From contig JBBPZD010000220.1 in NCBI GenBank assembly GCA_038199265.1, positions 1-8,720 of the forward strand: a stretch of 8,720 nucleotides of DNA. The letters run 5' to 3'. The notes below the pieces were generated by a model that saw nothing but the letters and a program-made list of their open reading frames with translations, ran no database searches and was not told where the DNA came from. Position 1 is the first letter of the stretch. Every line of letters begins with the position of its first letter. Below, piece by piece: positions 1-6,229 of the stretch. This stretch comes from Allobranchiibius sp038199265 (GTDB lineage Bacteria > Actinomycetota > Actinomycetes > Actinomycetales > Dermatophilaceae). A program made the position numbers and the translations under genes.

Positions 1-108
1 AGCTGGCTGCGGCAGACCTCACTGTCCGACTCGGCGGTCCGTCTTGCCGGTGACAAGGTCCCTCCCAACGAGCTCGCGTGGGGCACGATCCCTGTCCTGA
101 TCGGCTAG
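1..108 (+). CDS. C-terminal fragment of an unidentified protein
   Basis: Frame 1 is open from the window edge to a TAG at 106-108 and gives 35 residues ending in LAWGTIPVLIG. The codons are G/C-rich at third positions, as expected for a real gene here, and the frame stops exactly where the opposing aldo/keto reductase stops. The two genes share the palindromic tetranucleotide CTAG as overlapping stop codons on opposite strands. The fragment is too short to assign to a family. No signal peptide, membrane segment or motif can be judged from it. Confidence 0.6.
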   Translation, partial: SWLRQTSLSDSAVRLAGDKVPPNELAWGTIPVLIG

Positions 109-1109
109 ACCAGGCGCTTTTCCGGTGAGGCCGTCTTGGCGGGGTCGGTTTCGGGGAGGTCGCCGAGGGCTTCGTCGATCTTGTGCAGCACGTCAGAGTC
201 GAGCTTGACCCCGGCGGCTTCGGCGTTGCTGGTGACCTGCTCGGGTTTGGACGCACCGACGAGCGCGGCTGCGACGTTGTTGTTCGCCAGCACCCAGGCA
301 ACTGCCAGCTGCGCCATCGTCAGGTCGAGGTCTTGTGCAATCGGTGCGAGCTTCTGCACCGCGGTAAGGGTTTTGTCGTTCATGAAGTTGCTGATCATGT
401 CAGCGCCGCCCTTCTCGTCAGCGGCCCGACTGTCAGCAGGAGGCTGCTCACCCGGCTTGTACTTACCGGTCAGGATGCCCTGCGCGATCGGGCTCCAGAC
501 GATCTGGGAGATGCCCAGTTCCTCGCTGGCCGGAACGACCTGATCCTCGATGACCCGCCACAGCATCGAGTACTGCGGCTGGTTGGAGATCAGCTGCACG
601 CCCAACTCCTTGGCCAGTGCATGCCCGGCGCGAATCTCGTCAGCCGTCCACTCGCTCACCCCGATATACAGCGCCTTACCCGAGCGCACGACGTCAGCGA
701 ACGCCTGCATCGTCTCTTCCAGCGGCGTCTCGTAGTCGTAGCGGTGCGCCTGGTAGAGGTCGACGTACTCGGTGCGCAGGCGCCGGAGCGACGCGTCGAT
801 CGAGTCGCGGATGTGCTTGCGGGACAGCCCGGTGTCGTTGTGCGCGCCCCGACCGGTCGGGAAGTAGACCTTCGTGAAGATCTCGACGGACTCACGCGGT
901 TCCCCAGCCAGCGCCCGGCCCAACACGCTTTCGGCAGCGCCGTTGGCATAGACGTCGGCGGTGTCGAAGGTGGTGATGCCGCAGTCCAATGCCGCGCGCA
1001 CACAGCGCACTGCCATGTCGTCTTCGACCTGGCTACCGTGCGTGAGCCAGTTGCCGTAGGTGATCTCGGAGATCTTCAGTCCGCTGTTGCCCAAGTATCG
1101 GAAATCCAT
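105..1109 (-). CDS. Aldo/keto reductase, Kv-beta/YghZ-like
   Basis: Predicted cytosolic NADPH-dependent reductase of aldehydes and ketones with a TIM-barrel AKR fold. The N-terminal RYLGNSGLKIS, the GLSRKHI segment, YVDLYQAHRYD, WSPIAQGILTGKY and LVGASKPEQV follow the pattern of potassium-channel beta subunits and bacterial YghZ (AKR6/AKR14). Some members of these groups reduce methylglyoxal. The catalytic tetrad is intact: Asp and Tyr in FDTADVYANG, Lys in FTKVYFP and His in QAHRYD (residues 49, 54, 80 and 122 from this start). Length, 334 residues, is normal. I chose the ATG at 1109 because family members begin just before the RYLG segment. A GTG at 1145 would add 12 residues and has a good AAAGGA ribosome site about 9 bases upstream, so the longer form is possible. 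The gene is divergent from the pterin dehydratase fusion. The physiological substrate cannot be read from sequence. Confidence 0.93.
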   Translation of the reverse strand: MDFRYLGNSGLKISEITYGNWLTHGSQVEDDMAVRCVRAALDCGITTFDTADVYANGAAESVLGRALAGEPRESVEIFTKVYFPTGRGAHNDTGLSRKHIRDSIDASLRRLRTEYVDLYQAHRYDYETPLEETMQAFADVVRSGKALYIGVSEWTADEIRAGHALAKELGVQLISNQPQYSMLWRVIEDQVVPASEELGISQIVWSPIAQGILTGKYKPGEQPPADSRAADEKGGADMISNFMNDKTLTAVQKLAPIAQDLDLTMAQLAVAWVLANNNVAAALVGASKPEQVTSNAEAAGVKLDSDVLHKIDEALGDLPETDPAKTASPEKRLV

Positions 1110-1116
1110 GTTTTCG

Positions 1117-1122
1117 ACCGTA
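1117..1122 (-). promoter_or_regulatory. Candidate -10 element for a leaderless aldo/keto reductase mRNA
   Basis: On the minus strand TACGGT fits the loose actinobacterial -10 pattern TANNNT and lies 7 bases before the ATG at 1109. That spacing would start the transcript at or next to the start codon. There is no convincing Shine-Dalgarno before this ATG, and no clear -35 hexamer at 16-18 bases. It competes with the alternative GTG start at 1145, which has its own ribosome site. Confidence 0.25.
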
Positions 1123-1158
1123 CGCTGCCCGGCTGACACTCGCACCGGGTGGATTCCT

Positions 1159-1187
1159 TTGACACTTCCCGACGGCGGGGGTGAGTG
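1159..1187 (+). promoter_or_regulatory. Weak candidate promoter between divergent genes
   Basis: A perfect TTGACA occurs at 1159-1164 in the short gap before the pterin dehydratase fusion. With a 17-base spacer the -10 position reads TGAGTG, which is poor, and the implied leader would be only a few bases although the gene has a GGGTGAT-like ribosome site. The -35 match is real. The promoter as a whole is uncertain. Confidence 0.22.
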
Positions 1188-1200
1188 ACAGGGTGATCAC

Positions 1201-1857
1201 ATGGATACCCTCAGCAACCAGCAGATTCTCGACGCCGGACTGGTCGACTGGCGCAAACTCGAGCACGCGCTGCATGCCCGTTTCGCCGGGTCGGACTTCA
1301 GAGAACTGGCTCGTTTCATCAGCGCTGTTGCGGACGCGGCCGAGGCTGCCGATCATCACCCCGACGTTCGTCTGACCTACGGGGTGGTCGACGTGTCGGT
1401 ATGCAGCCATGACGCGGGGATGAATATCACCAACAGGGACATCGACCTGGCCACCGAGATCAGTCGGATAGCCGCGCAGCACGGGCTGGTCGCCGACCCC
1501 TCCTCGGTGACGCAACTGGAGCTCGCGCTCGACACCGCGCACGAGGACCGGGTAGCACCGTTCTGGTCGGCCCTATTGACCGGTGCCGCCGACAACTTGG
1601 TCGACGGGTCCGTGGTCGACTCATCCGGGCGGGTACCCCAGGTGTGGTTCCAGGGCTCTGAAGAGCACGAAGGTCCACGCCAACGGTGGCACGTGGACCT
1701 GTGGCTGCCACCGGAGACGGTCGATGAACGAGTGGCTGCAGCAGTTGCGGCAGGTGGGGCACTCCTGCGTGACGAGTCTGCTGCGACATTCACTGTGCTC
1801 GCCGACCCCGACGGCAACCGAGTCTGCATCTGCTTCGCGACGGGCCGGGAGTCCTGA
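1201..1857 (+). CDS. Pterin-4a-carbinolamine dehydratase / glyoxalase-like fusion
   Basis: Two-domain protein of 218 residues. Residues about 1-97 are a pterin-4a-carbinolamine dehydratase domain. Its signature is present: His52-His53-Pro54, Tyr60 and His70 in the pattern DHHPDVRLTYGVVDVSVCSH, so dehydration of 4a-hydroxytetrahydropterin is chemically plausible. Residues about 115-215 resemble the VOC/Glyoxalase_6 fold, with His164 in RWHVDLWLP and a terminal ADPDGNRVCIC strand. Many VOC enzymes have a metal-binding Glu where Arg207 sits here, so the second domain may have lost canonical metal binding and serve a ligand-binding or structural role. The ATG at 1201 follows a GGGTGAT stretch. 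No aromatic amino acid hydroxylase, the usual partner of the dehydratase, is visible in the window. Dihydroxyacetone kinase follows after 101 bases. Domain identities are well supported. Substrates are not. Confidence 0.88.
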   Translation: MDTLSNQQILDAGLVDWRKLEHALHARFAGSDFRELARFISAVADAAEAADHHPDVRLTYGVVDVSVCSHDAGMNITNRDIDLATEISRIAAQHGLVADPSSVTQLELALDTAHEDRVAPFWSALLTGAADNLVDGSVVDSSGRVPQVWFQGSEEHEGPRQRWHVDLWLPPETVDERVAAAVAAGGALLRDESAATFTVLADPDGNRVCICFATGRES

Positions 1858-1958
1858 TCGAAACGCCGTCCGCGCAGGTATTGCGATTCCGGGCTTCACA
1901 GGGGACGGTGACCTAGGACGCCGCGCGACCGGTGCGGACCGATACCGACGGAGCTGCC

Positions 1959-3611
1959 ATGGCAAAGAAGCTGATCAACGATCCTCTCGACGTCGTCCGC
2001 GAGTCGATGGAGGGAGTGGTGCTCACCCAGCCCGGCACGGCGATTCTGCGAGATCGCACGATCGTCGTCCGTAAGGACCGGCTCAGCCACGGCCCTGACA
2101 CCGATCTGCCGGTCGCGCTGATCTCCGGTGGCGGAGCCGGTCACGAGCCGGCCCACGCCGGATATGTGGCCAGCGGGATGCTCACCGCCGCTGTGAGCGG
2201 TGCGGTGTTCTCTTCGCCATCTGTGGACGCGGTACTCGACGGCATCCGCGCGGTCACCGGCACCGGTGGGGCGTTGTTGATCGTGAAGTCCTACACCGGT
2301 GACCGCCTCAACTTCGGGCTTGCCGCGGAACTTGCGCGATCGGAGGGCTACGACGTCCGGATGGTTGTCGTGGGGGATGACGTCGCGCTCGCCGACGACG
2401 ACGACAACGCCGGGCGGCGCGGGTTGGCTGGAACCGTGCTGGTGCACAAAAGCGCCGGCGCGCTCGCTGAGCAAGGTGGTTCGCTCGACGACGTAGCCGC
2501 GGTCGCACAGGCGGTTGCATCCGCTGTCGGCACGATGGGTCTGGGTCTGACGCCGTGCATCGTGCCGGGATCGGATGAGCCGGGAGCTGACATTGCAGAC
2601 GAAGGCGCCGAGCTCGGTCTCGGCATACACGGCGAGCCGGGTATCGAGTCGATCGACATGGCGCCGGCGGACGCTCTCGCGAAGCGGCTGGTCGACACGA
2701 TCGTCGCCGATCGCGGGTTCGAGCCCGGGTGCGGGGTGGTCGCCCTGATCAACTCCACCGGCGGTACCCCGCCGATGGAGTTGTCGATCATCTCCCGTGC
2801 GGTACTTCGTCTGTTGCAGGAGAAAGGCGTCGGCGTCGAACGGCTCTACCAGGGCCTCGTCATGACGAGCCTGGAGATGGCCGGTTGCTCGGTGTCGCTG
2901 CTCGCCGCAGACACCCACCAGGGCCTGCTCGACCTCCTGGATGCCCCGACCGGGTCTCTCAGCTGGCCGAGTCAAGGCAGCTCTGCGGCACCCGAGATAG
3001 CCGAGGTCGACGTGCCAACCACCCCCGAAGTCGCAGACGACGAGGTGGGTGAAGACGACGCTACGTGCAGCGCGGCGATCGAGCGGGCGTGCAACGCGCT
3101 GCTCGCCGCAGAGGATGAACTCACCCAGATGGACAAGGTCGTCGGCGACGGCGACCTGGGGACGGCGCTGGCGCGAGGGGCACGAGGTTGGCTTGAGGAA
3201 CCGGTTCGCGGCGGGGCAGCGCACCAACTACGTGCGCTCTCCGCAGTGGTCCGCCGTGAGGTCGGCGGCACCTCCGGTCCGCTGTACGCTGCCGGTTTAT
3301 TGCGGGCAGCCGAAGCAATCGATGCCGAGGGCGATTGGGCGGCAGCACTGCGCGCAGGCAATGAGGGTGTGCAACAACTCGGGGGTGCGCAGGAGGGCGA
3401 CCGCACGATGGTCGACGCGCTGGCACCGGCTGCTGCCGCAGCAGTTGACGGTCTCGCGGCTGCTCAAGCCGCCGCGCACCAGGGCGCCGACGGCACCTCG
3501 GAACGGACTGCTCGACGCGGACGCTCCAGCTACCTGGGCGATCGAGTCGTTGGGCACCCCGATCCCGGTGCGGTCGCGATCGCGGTCTGGCTCGACGCGC
3601 TCACTTCATGA
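1959..3611 (+). CDS. Single-chain dihydroxyacetone kinase (DhaK-DhaL)
   Basis: ATP-dependent kinase converting dihydroxyacetone to dihydroxyacetone phosphate in the cytosol, linking glycerol or triose use to glycolysis. Residues about 1-330 are the DhaK substrate domain: the GGGAGHEPAHAGY loop with His62, Asp115 in SYTGDRLNFG and His224 in GLGIHGEPG, the last matching the histidine that binds the substrate covalently as a hemiaminal. After an acidic linker (about 345-367), residues about 368-550 are the DhaL nucleotide domain, with Asp392, Asp397 and Asp399 in MDKVVGDGDLG for magnesium-ATP, GGTSGPLY at 436-443, then GDRTMVDAL and GRSSYLGDR. At 550 residues it matches the ATP-dependent (Citrobacter-type) enzymes rather than the split PTS-dependent system, and no DhaM is present. 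The ATG at 1959 has GGAG 5 bases upstream. A GTG at 1932 is a poorer alternative. The DinB gene follows closely. Confidence 0.96.
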   Translation: MAKKLINDPLDVVRESMEGVVLTQPGTAILRDRTIVVRKDRLSHGPDTDLPVALISGGGAGHEPAHAGYVASGMLTAAVSGAVFSSPSVDAVLDGIRAVTGTGGALLIVKSYTGDRLNFGLAAELARSEGYDVRMVVVGDDVALADDDDNAGRRGLAGTVLVHKSAGALAEQGGSLDDVAAVAQAVASAVGTMGLGLTPCIVPGSDEPGADIADEGAELGLGIHGEPGIESIDMAPADALAKRLVDTIVADRGFEPGCGVVALINSTGGTPPMELSIISRAVLRLLQEKGVGVERLYQGLVMTSLEMAGCSVSLLAADTHQGLLDLLDAPTGSLSWPSQGSSAAPEIAEVDVPTTPEVADDEVGEDDATCSAAIERACNALLAAEDELTQMDKVVGDGDLGTALARGARGWLEEPVRGGAAHQLRALSAVVRREVGGTSGPLYAAGLLRAAEAIDAEGDWAAALRAGNEGVQQLGGAQEGDRTMVDALAPAAAAAVDGLAAAQAAAHQGADGTSERTARRGRSSYLGDRVVGHPDPGAVAIAVWLDALTS

Positions 3612-3638
3612 TCGATGCGGTCGTGGCATGGTGCGGGT

Positions 3639-4172
3639 ATGGCGACGAACCCGATCGATGACATTGCACGCGCGCTACTGGTGGACGCCTTCGAGCGAGT
3701 GCATGAGTTGGTACCCGGAATCGTCGAGGGGTTGGACGACGCTCAGCTGACCTGGCGTCCGGATGCGGATGCCAACTCGATCGGCTGGCTGATCTGGCAT
3801 CTGAGCCGGGTGCAGGACGACCACTTCGCCGGGCTCACCGGCAGCGAGCAGGTCTGGATCTCAGGCGGGTGGGCAGGGCGTTTCGCGCTGTCCTACGACG
3901 ACGACAGCATCGGATACGGCCAGTCCAGCGAAGAAGTCGGCGAATTCGAACTCGACTACCCCGCTCTCCTCACCGGGTACCACGCAGCAGTGCACGGAGC
4001 CTGCGAAGCGGCGTTGCACGAGTTCTCAGCGAGCGACTACGAACGGGTTGTCGACCCCGATTACGACCCACCCGTGACCCTCGGAGCACGGGTGATTTCG
4101 GTGCTGGGTGACATAAACCAACATGCCGGCCAGGCTGCGTACATCCGAGGGTTGCTCGAACGCCGCGCCTGA
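3639..4172 (+). CDS. DinB-fold protein, mycothiol transferase-like (DUF664 type)
   Basis: A 177-residue protein with the four-helix DinB/YfiT fold. The metal triad is visible: His54 and His62 in WHLSRVQDDHF, and His162 in DINQHAGQAAYIRG. Conserved W and R positions around IGWLIWHLSR and the C-terminal RGLLERR are typical of actinobacterial DUF664 proteins. Related proteins use mycothiol as cofactor or transfer it to electrophiles, which would fit detoxification next to dihydroxyacetone kinase, but the substrate is unknown. The start is uncertain: the ATG at 3639 is favoured by family length, with only a weak GGTGCGGGT upstream, and an in-frame ATG at 3615 would add 8 residues without a ribosome site. 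The gene begins 27 bases after the kinase stop, so the two are probably cotranscribed. It converges on dps. Confidence 0.88.
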   Translation: MATNPIDDIARALLVDAFERVHELVPGIVEGLDDAQLTWRPDADANSIGWLIWHLSRVQDDHFAGLTGSEQVWISGGWAGRFALSYDDDSIGYGQSSEEVGEFELDYPALLTGYHAAVHGACEAALHEFSASDYERVVDPDYDPPVTLGARVISVLGDINQHAGQAAYIRGLLERRA

Positions 4173-4197
4173 CCGGCAGGTCAGAGGCAATTGCCTC
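4169..4197. terminator. Tandem hairpins between convergent dinB-like and dps genes
   Basis: Two perfect inverted repeats lie back to back: CTGACCggcaGGTCAG at 4169-4184 (6-bp stem, 4-base loop) and GAGGCaattGCCTC at 4184-4197 (5-bp stem, or a 14-bp palindrome). They cover the stop codons of both genes, at 4170-4172 on the plus strand and 4196-4198 on the minus strand. No T-tract follows on either strand, which is common for actinobacterial terminators. The placement suggests a compact bidirectional terminator. Confidence 0.5.
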
Positions 4198-4747
4198 AGG
4201 CTTCGGTGCGAGCGTCGTCCGCCGCGGCCTTCTCGGTGTTGGCGTCTGCGGACGACAGGCGACCGCCTAGGTCCTCCAGGTGCGCACGGACGAACCACTG
4301 GAACTTCTCCAGCTGCGCGGTCTGGCCGATCAGCATGTCCTCGGTGATCGGGTCGAGCTCGCTGGAGGTGGTGATGGCCTTGCGGTTGTCCTCGATGATG
4401 CCGTCGTAGACCTTGTCGACTGCGCCGAGGTGAGCCATCACGGTGTCACGACCGATGGAGTAGTCGTTCCAGGTGCGGTCCTTCTCGATTGCGCCGGGGG
4501 TACCTGCAGGCGAACCACCCAGGGTGGCAATGCGCTCGGCGACCTCGTCGGCGTAACCGCGCACCAGGTCGACCTGCGGGTCGATCATTTCGTGCACGGC
4601 GATGAAGTGCGGACCCACGACGTTCCAGTGCACGTGCTTCAGGGTGAGGTGCAGGTCGTTGTAGGCGCTGAGGCGCTTCTGCAACGACTCGACGAGCAGC
4701 TGGCTGTCCGGGGTGGACATGCCGGGAACGGTGTAGTGAATAGTCAT
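4196..4747 (-). CDS. dps: Dps ferritin-like DNA-binding/iron-storage protein (Dps1-like)
   Basis: Dodecameric mini-ferritin that oxidises Fe(II), preferentially with peroxide, stores the iron and often coats DNA in stationary phase or under stress. The 183-residue sequence is close to Mycobacterium smegmatis Dps1, sharing the core pattern YNDLHLTLKHVHWNVVGPHF. The inter-subunit ferroxidase ligands are all present: His40, His52, Asp67 and Glu71, one position later than my recollection of the mycobacterial numbering. The N-terminus carries a short IHYTVPGM stretch as in Dps1. The C-terminal tail, STEKAA-like and ending DDARTEA, is acidic rather than rich in basic residues, so tail-mediated DNA binding may be weaker. 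The ATG at 4747 has a near-ideal AAAGGAG ribosome site 5 bases upstream. Upstream lies a possible IdeR/DtxR box, consistent with iron control. Confidence 0.96.
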   Translation of the reverse strand: MTIHYTVPGMSTPDSQLLVESLQKRLSAYNDLHLTLKHVHWNVVGPHFIAVHEMIDPQVDLVRGYADEVAERIATLGGSPAGTPGAIEKDRTWNDYSIGRDTVMAHLGAVDKVYDGIIEDNRKAITTSSELDPITEDMLIGQTAQLEKFQWFVRAHLEDLGGRLSSADANTEKAAADDARTEA

Positions 4748-4828
4748 GGTGACTCCTTTTGCCGGGTGCCCTGCCTGCGCGCTTCGGGCGCAACGGCAGT
4801 CCCAGCGCTCTGCGGTGGATTGGGTTCG

Positions 4829-4834
4829 ACGCTA
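4829..4834 (-). promoter_or_regulatory. Weak candidate -10 element of dps
   Basis: On the minus strand TAGCGT fits TANNNT about 80 bases before the dps start codon. The matching -35 position reads GTGCGG, which is poor, as expected for a promoter that needs an activator. If it is real, the IdeR-like site at 4859-4877 would sit at roughly -37 to -55, a usual position for activation. Confidence 0.2.
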
Positions 4835-4836
4835 CA

Positions 4837-4862
4837 CCGGCGCTCCGGCACCCGCACGGGTG
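4837..4862. repeat. Two adjacent GC-rich hairpins in the dps leader
   Basis: CCGG-cgct-CCGG at 4837-4848 is followed directly by CACCC-gcac-GGGTG at 4849-4862 (6-bp arms with a 2-base loop if fully paired). On the minus strand they lie just after the SDR stop codon and before dps. They could end SDR transcription or shape the dps leader. No T-tract is present. Confidence 0.4.
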
Positions 4863-4877
4863 GTGAACCTTGCCTAA
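4859..4877 (-). promoter_or_regulatory. Candidate IdeR/DtxR iron box upstream of dps
   Basis: On the minus strand TTAGGCAAGGTTCACCACC matches 13 of 19 positions of the IdeR/DtxR consensus TWAGGTWAGSCTWACCTWA. The left half (TTAGGcAAGG) is strong and the right half is weak. The site overlaps the TAG stop codon of the SDR gene. IdeR/DtxR proteins are known to activate ferritin-like genes in mycobacteria and corynebacteria, so the position before dps makes sense. One half-site overlaps coding sequence, so chance resemblance remains possible. Confidence 0.35.
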
Positions 4878-5947
4878 TCAGCGGTGTCGTCGACGAACCG
4901 GTCCTTGATGGATCGCAACAGACCCTTTTTCTCGGTATCGCCGGCTTGGTCGATCTCGACGCGGCCACCGGCCCACCCGGGATCACTGGCCCACGGGCCC
5001 ACCGGGTCCAGCTGGCTGGGGTCCGTGTTCTCGTCCGGATCGGCGAGTGCGCGGCGGAAGGCATCTTCGACACTCACCGTCTCGTATCCCTGCGGCAGCA
5101 GGTCAGCACAGAAGTCGGTCTCATGACAGACCATGTCCTCGTGCAAACTCTCCACCAGTGACGCGACCGTTGTGGCCGGGACGTCGGCGATGTGGCCGGC
5201 CAGTGTGCCGACCAGCCCGGTCGGCAGGAGCGGGACGTCGATCTCGGGGCGGGTGAGACCGGCGATGTCGGTGAACAGCGACAGGAGTTCGTTGTACGGC
5301 ATCCGTTGCGATCCACCAATGTCGTAAGACCGAGACTCCCCCTCCAACTCCATGCAACCGGCGAGCGCGCTGACGGCGTCGACAACGGCGATCGGCTGCA
5401 CCTGCGACTGCATCCAGGTGGGGACGGTGTGCACCGGCAGCCGCTCGGACAGTTGCCGCACGATCTCGAATGAGGTCGAGCCGCTGCCGAGCAGGATTGC
5501 AGCCCGCAGCGCATAGGTAGGGATTCCCGAGGAGGTCAGGATCTTCTCGACCTCGAGGCGGGAGCTGATGTGATCGGACAGCTTGTCCTCATCGATCTGC
5601 GGGACGATGCCCGAGAGATACACGATGCGGCGCACCCCGACTTCTTTGGCTGCGTCGGCGAAGATGTGCGCGCTCTCGCGGTCCTTGTCCATGAAGTCCT
5701 CGCCGCCCAGGCCATGGATCAGGTAGTAGGCGGTGTGGATGCCCTGCAGACCGGCGAGCACCTGTTCCTTGTCGGAGACGTCGAACTCGATGGGCGTGAT
5801 CTGGTTGGACCACCAGAACCGGTCGGCTTTGGCGGTGTCGGTGAACCCGCCGCTGACCGTATGCCCGCGGCGCAGCAGCTCGGGGATCAAGCGACCTCCG
5901 ACGTAACCGCTGGCACCGGTGACAAGGACACGTTGGGGTTCGACCAT
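4874..5947 (-). CDS. NAD(P)H-binding atypical SDR protein (NmrA/DUF2867 type)
   Basis: A 357-residue protein with an N-terminal Rossmann fold. The dinucleotide motif GASGYVG (Gly11, Gly14, Gly17) follows a short beta strand RVLVT. The segments AYYLIHGLGGEDF (about 73-85), a DR-x-SAHIFADAAKEVGV helix and RIVYLSGIVP are typical of the actinobacterial NAD(P)H-binding family often annotated as DUF2867 or SDR family oxidoreductase. The classical YxxxK catalytic pair is not obvious; His126 in DHISSRLEVEKIL occupies that region. The enzyme may therefore be a redox sensor or an atypical reductase. The C-terminal part (about 210-357) is less conserved and ends in a charged tail, KDRFVDDTAD. The start is set at the ATG at 5947 because the 25 extra codons of the longer reading frame are Arg-rich and unlike the family. 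No good ribosome site precedes it. The gene is divergent from the 65-codon ORF. Confidence 0.87.
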   Translation of the reverse strand: MVEPQRVLVTGASGYVGGRLIPELLRRGHTVSGGFTDTAKADRFWWSNQITPIEFDVSDKEQVLAGLQGIHTAYYLIHGLGGEDFMDKDRESAHIFADAAKEVGVRRIVYLSGIVPQIDEDKLSDHISSRLEVEKILTSSGIPTYALRAAILLGSGSTSFEIVRQLSERLPVHTVPTWMQSQVQPIAVVDAVSALAGCMELEGESRSYDIGGSQRMPYNELLSLFTDIAGLTRPEIDVPLLPTGLVGTLAGHIADVPATTVASLVESLHEDMVCHETDFCADLLPQGYETVSVEDAFRRALADPDENTDPSQLDPVGPWASDPGWAGGRVEIDQAGDTEKKGLLRSIKDRFVDDTAD

Positions 5948-5954
5948 GGGCCCG

Positions 5955-5960
5955 ACATTA
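5955..5960 (-). promoter_or_regulatory. Candidate -10 element for a leaderless SDR mRNA
   Basis: TAATGT on the minus strand fits TANNNT and lies 7 bases before the ATG at 5947, a spacing that places transcription initiation at the start codon. No Shine-Dalgarno is present, which agrees with leaderless translation. The -35 position is poor. A 10-bp palindrome, CGGGTACCCG at 5970-5979, lies just upstream and could be an operator. Confidence 0.3.
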
Positions 5961-6019
5961 CGACGTTGCCGGGTACCCGTGGAGACCCCCTGGCGCCGCT
6001 GCCGAAGAGAACGTCGGCG

Positions 6020-6025
6020 CATACT
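6020..6025 (+). promoter_or_regulatory. Candidate -10 element for the 65-codon ORF
   Basis: CATACT matches 4 of 6 positions of TATAAT and ends 6 bases before the ATG at 6032, so the message could be leaderless. No ribosome site or good -35 box is seen. A small inverted repeat, GCCGA and TCGGC with an 8-base spacer (6001-6018), lies just upstream and might be a regulator site. Confidence 0.25.
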
Positions 6026-6031
6026 TCGAAC

Positions 6032-6229
6032 ATGAGCGACGACGACGAAAAGCAGGTCTCCGAAGTGAGCGCGATGACCCCGAACGGTGGCTTCGGGAAC
6101 GCTCCCGGCACTGACGACGGAATCCCGCCTGCAGAGGACGCGCAGACTGAGGCCGATGGCGCACCGCGCGACTATCGGGCAGACAAGACCGTGTCTCCTC
6201 TGACGTCGCCTCAGCGGGACGTTCAGTAG
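6032..6229 (+). CDS. Small acidic hypothetical protein
   Basis: A 65-residue ORF starting MSDDDEKQV and ending SPQRDVQ. It holds about 14 acidic and 5 basic residues, is rich in Gly, Pro, Ala and Thr, and has no hydrophobic stretch long enough for a membrane segment or signal peptide. It is probably soluble and largely disordered. I do not recognise the family. Support for coding comes from G/C-rich third positions, a plausible leaderless start, divergence from the SDR gene 84 bases away, and neat tail-to-tail packing with the repeat-protein gene (stops 9 bases apart). It has no ribosome site, so a spurious ORF remains possible. Confidence 0.55.
   Translation: MSDDDEKQVSEVSAMTPNGGFGNAPGTDDGIPPAEDAQTEADGAPRDYRADKTVSPLTSPQRDVQ

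Noticed and set aside
183..1136. 317-codon plus-strand ORF opposite the aldo/keto reductase
   Set aside because: It is an antisense shadow of a clear enzyme gene with an intact catalytic tetrad. The translation has no recognisable motif and is Arg/Val/Asp-rich as expected from high-GC antisense.
1858..1958. Promoter or terminator in the gap before dihydroxyacetone kinase
   Set aside because: Only a 4-bp CGGT/ACCG stem and scattered partial -10 matches were found, not enough to call either.
1896..3227. 443-codon minus-strand ORF opposite dihydroxyacetone kinase
   Set aside because: The kinase on the plus strand has all DhaK and DhaL motifs over the full length. The antisense translation is Arg/His-rich and shows no family signature.
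4280..5161. 293-codon plus-strand ORF across dps and the SDR gene
   Set aside because: It spans two real minus-strand genes and their intergenic region, which a true gene would not do here, and it has no motif.
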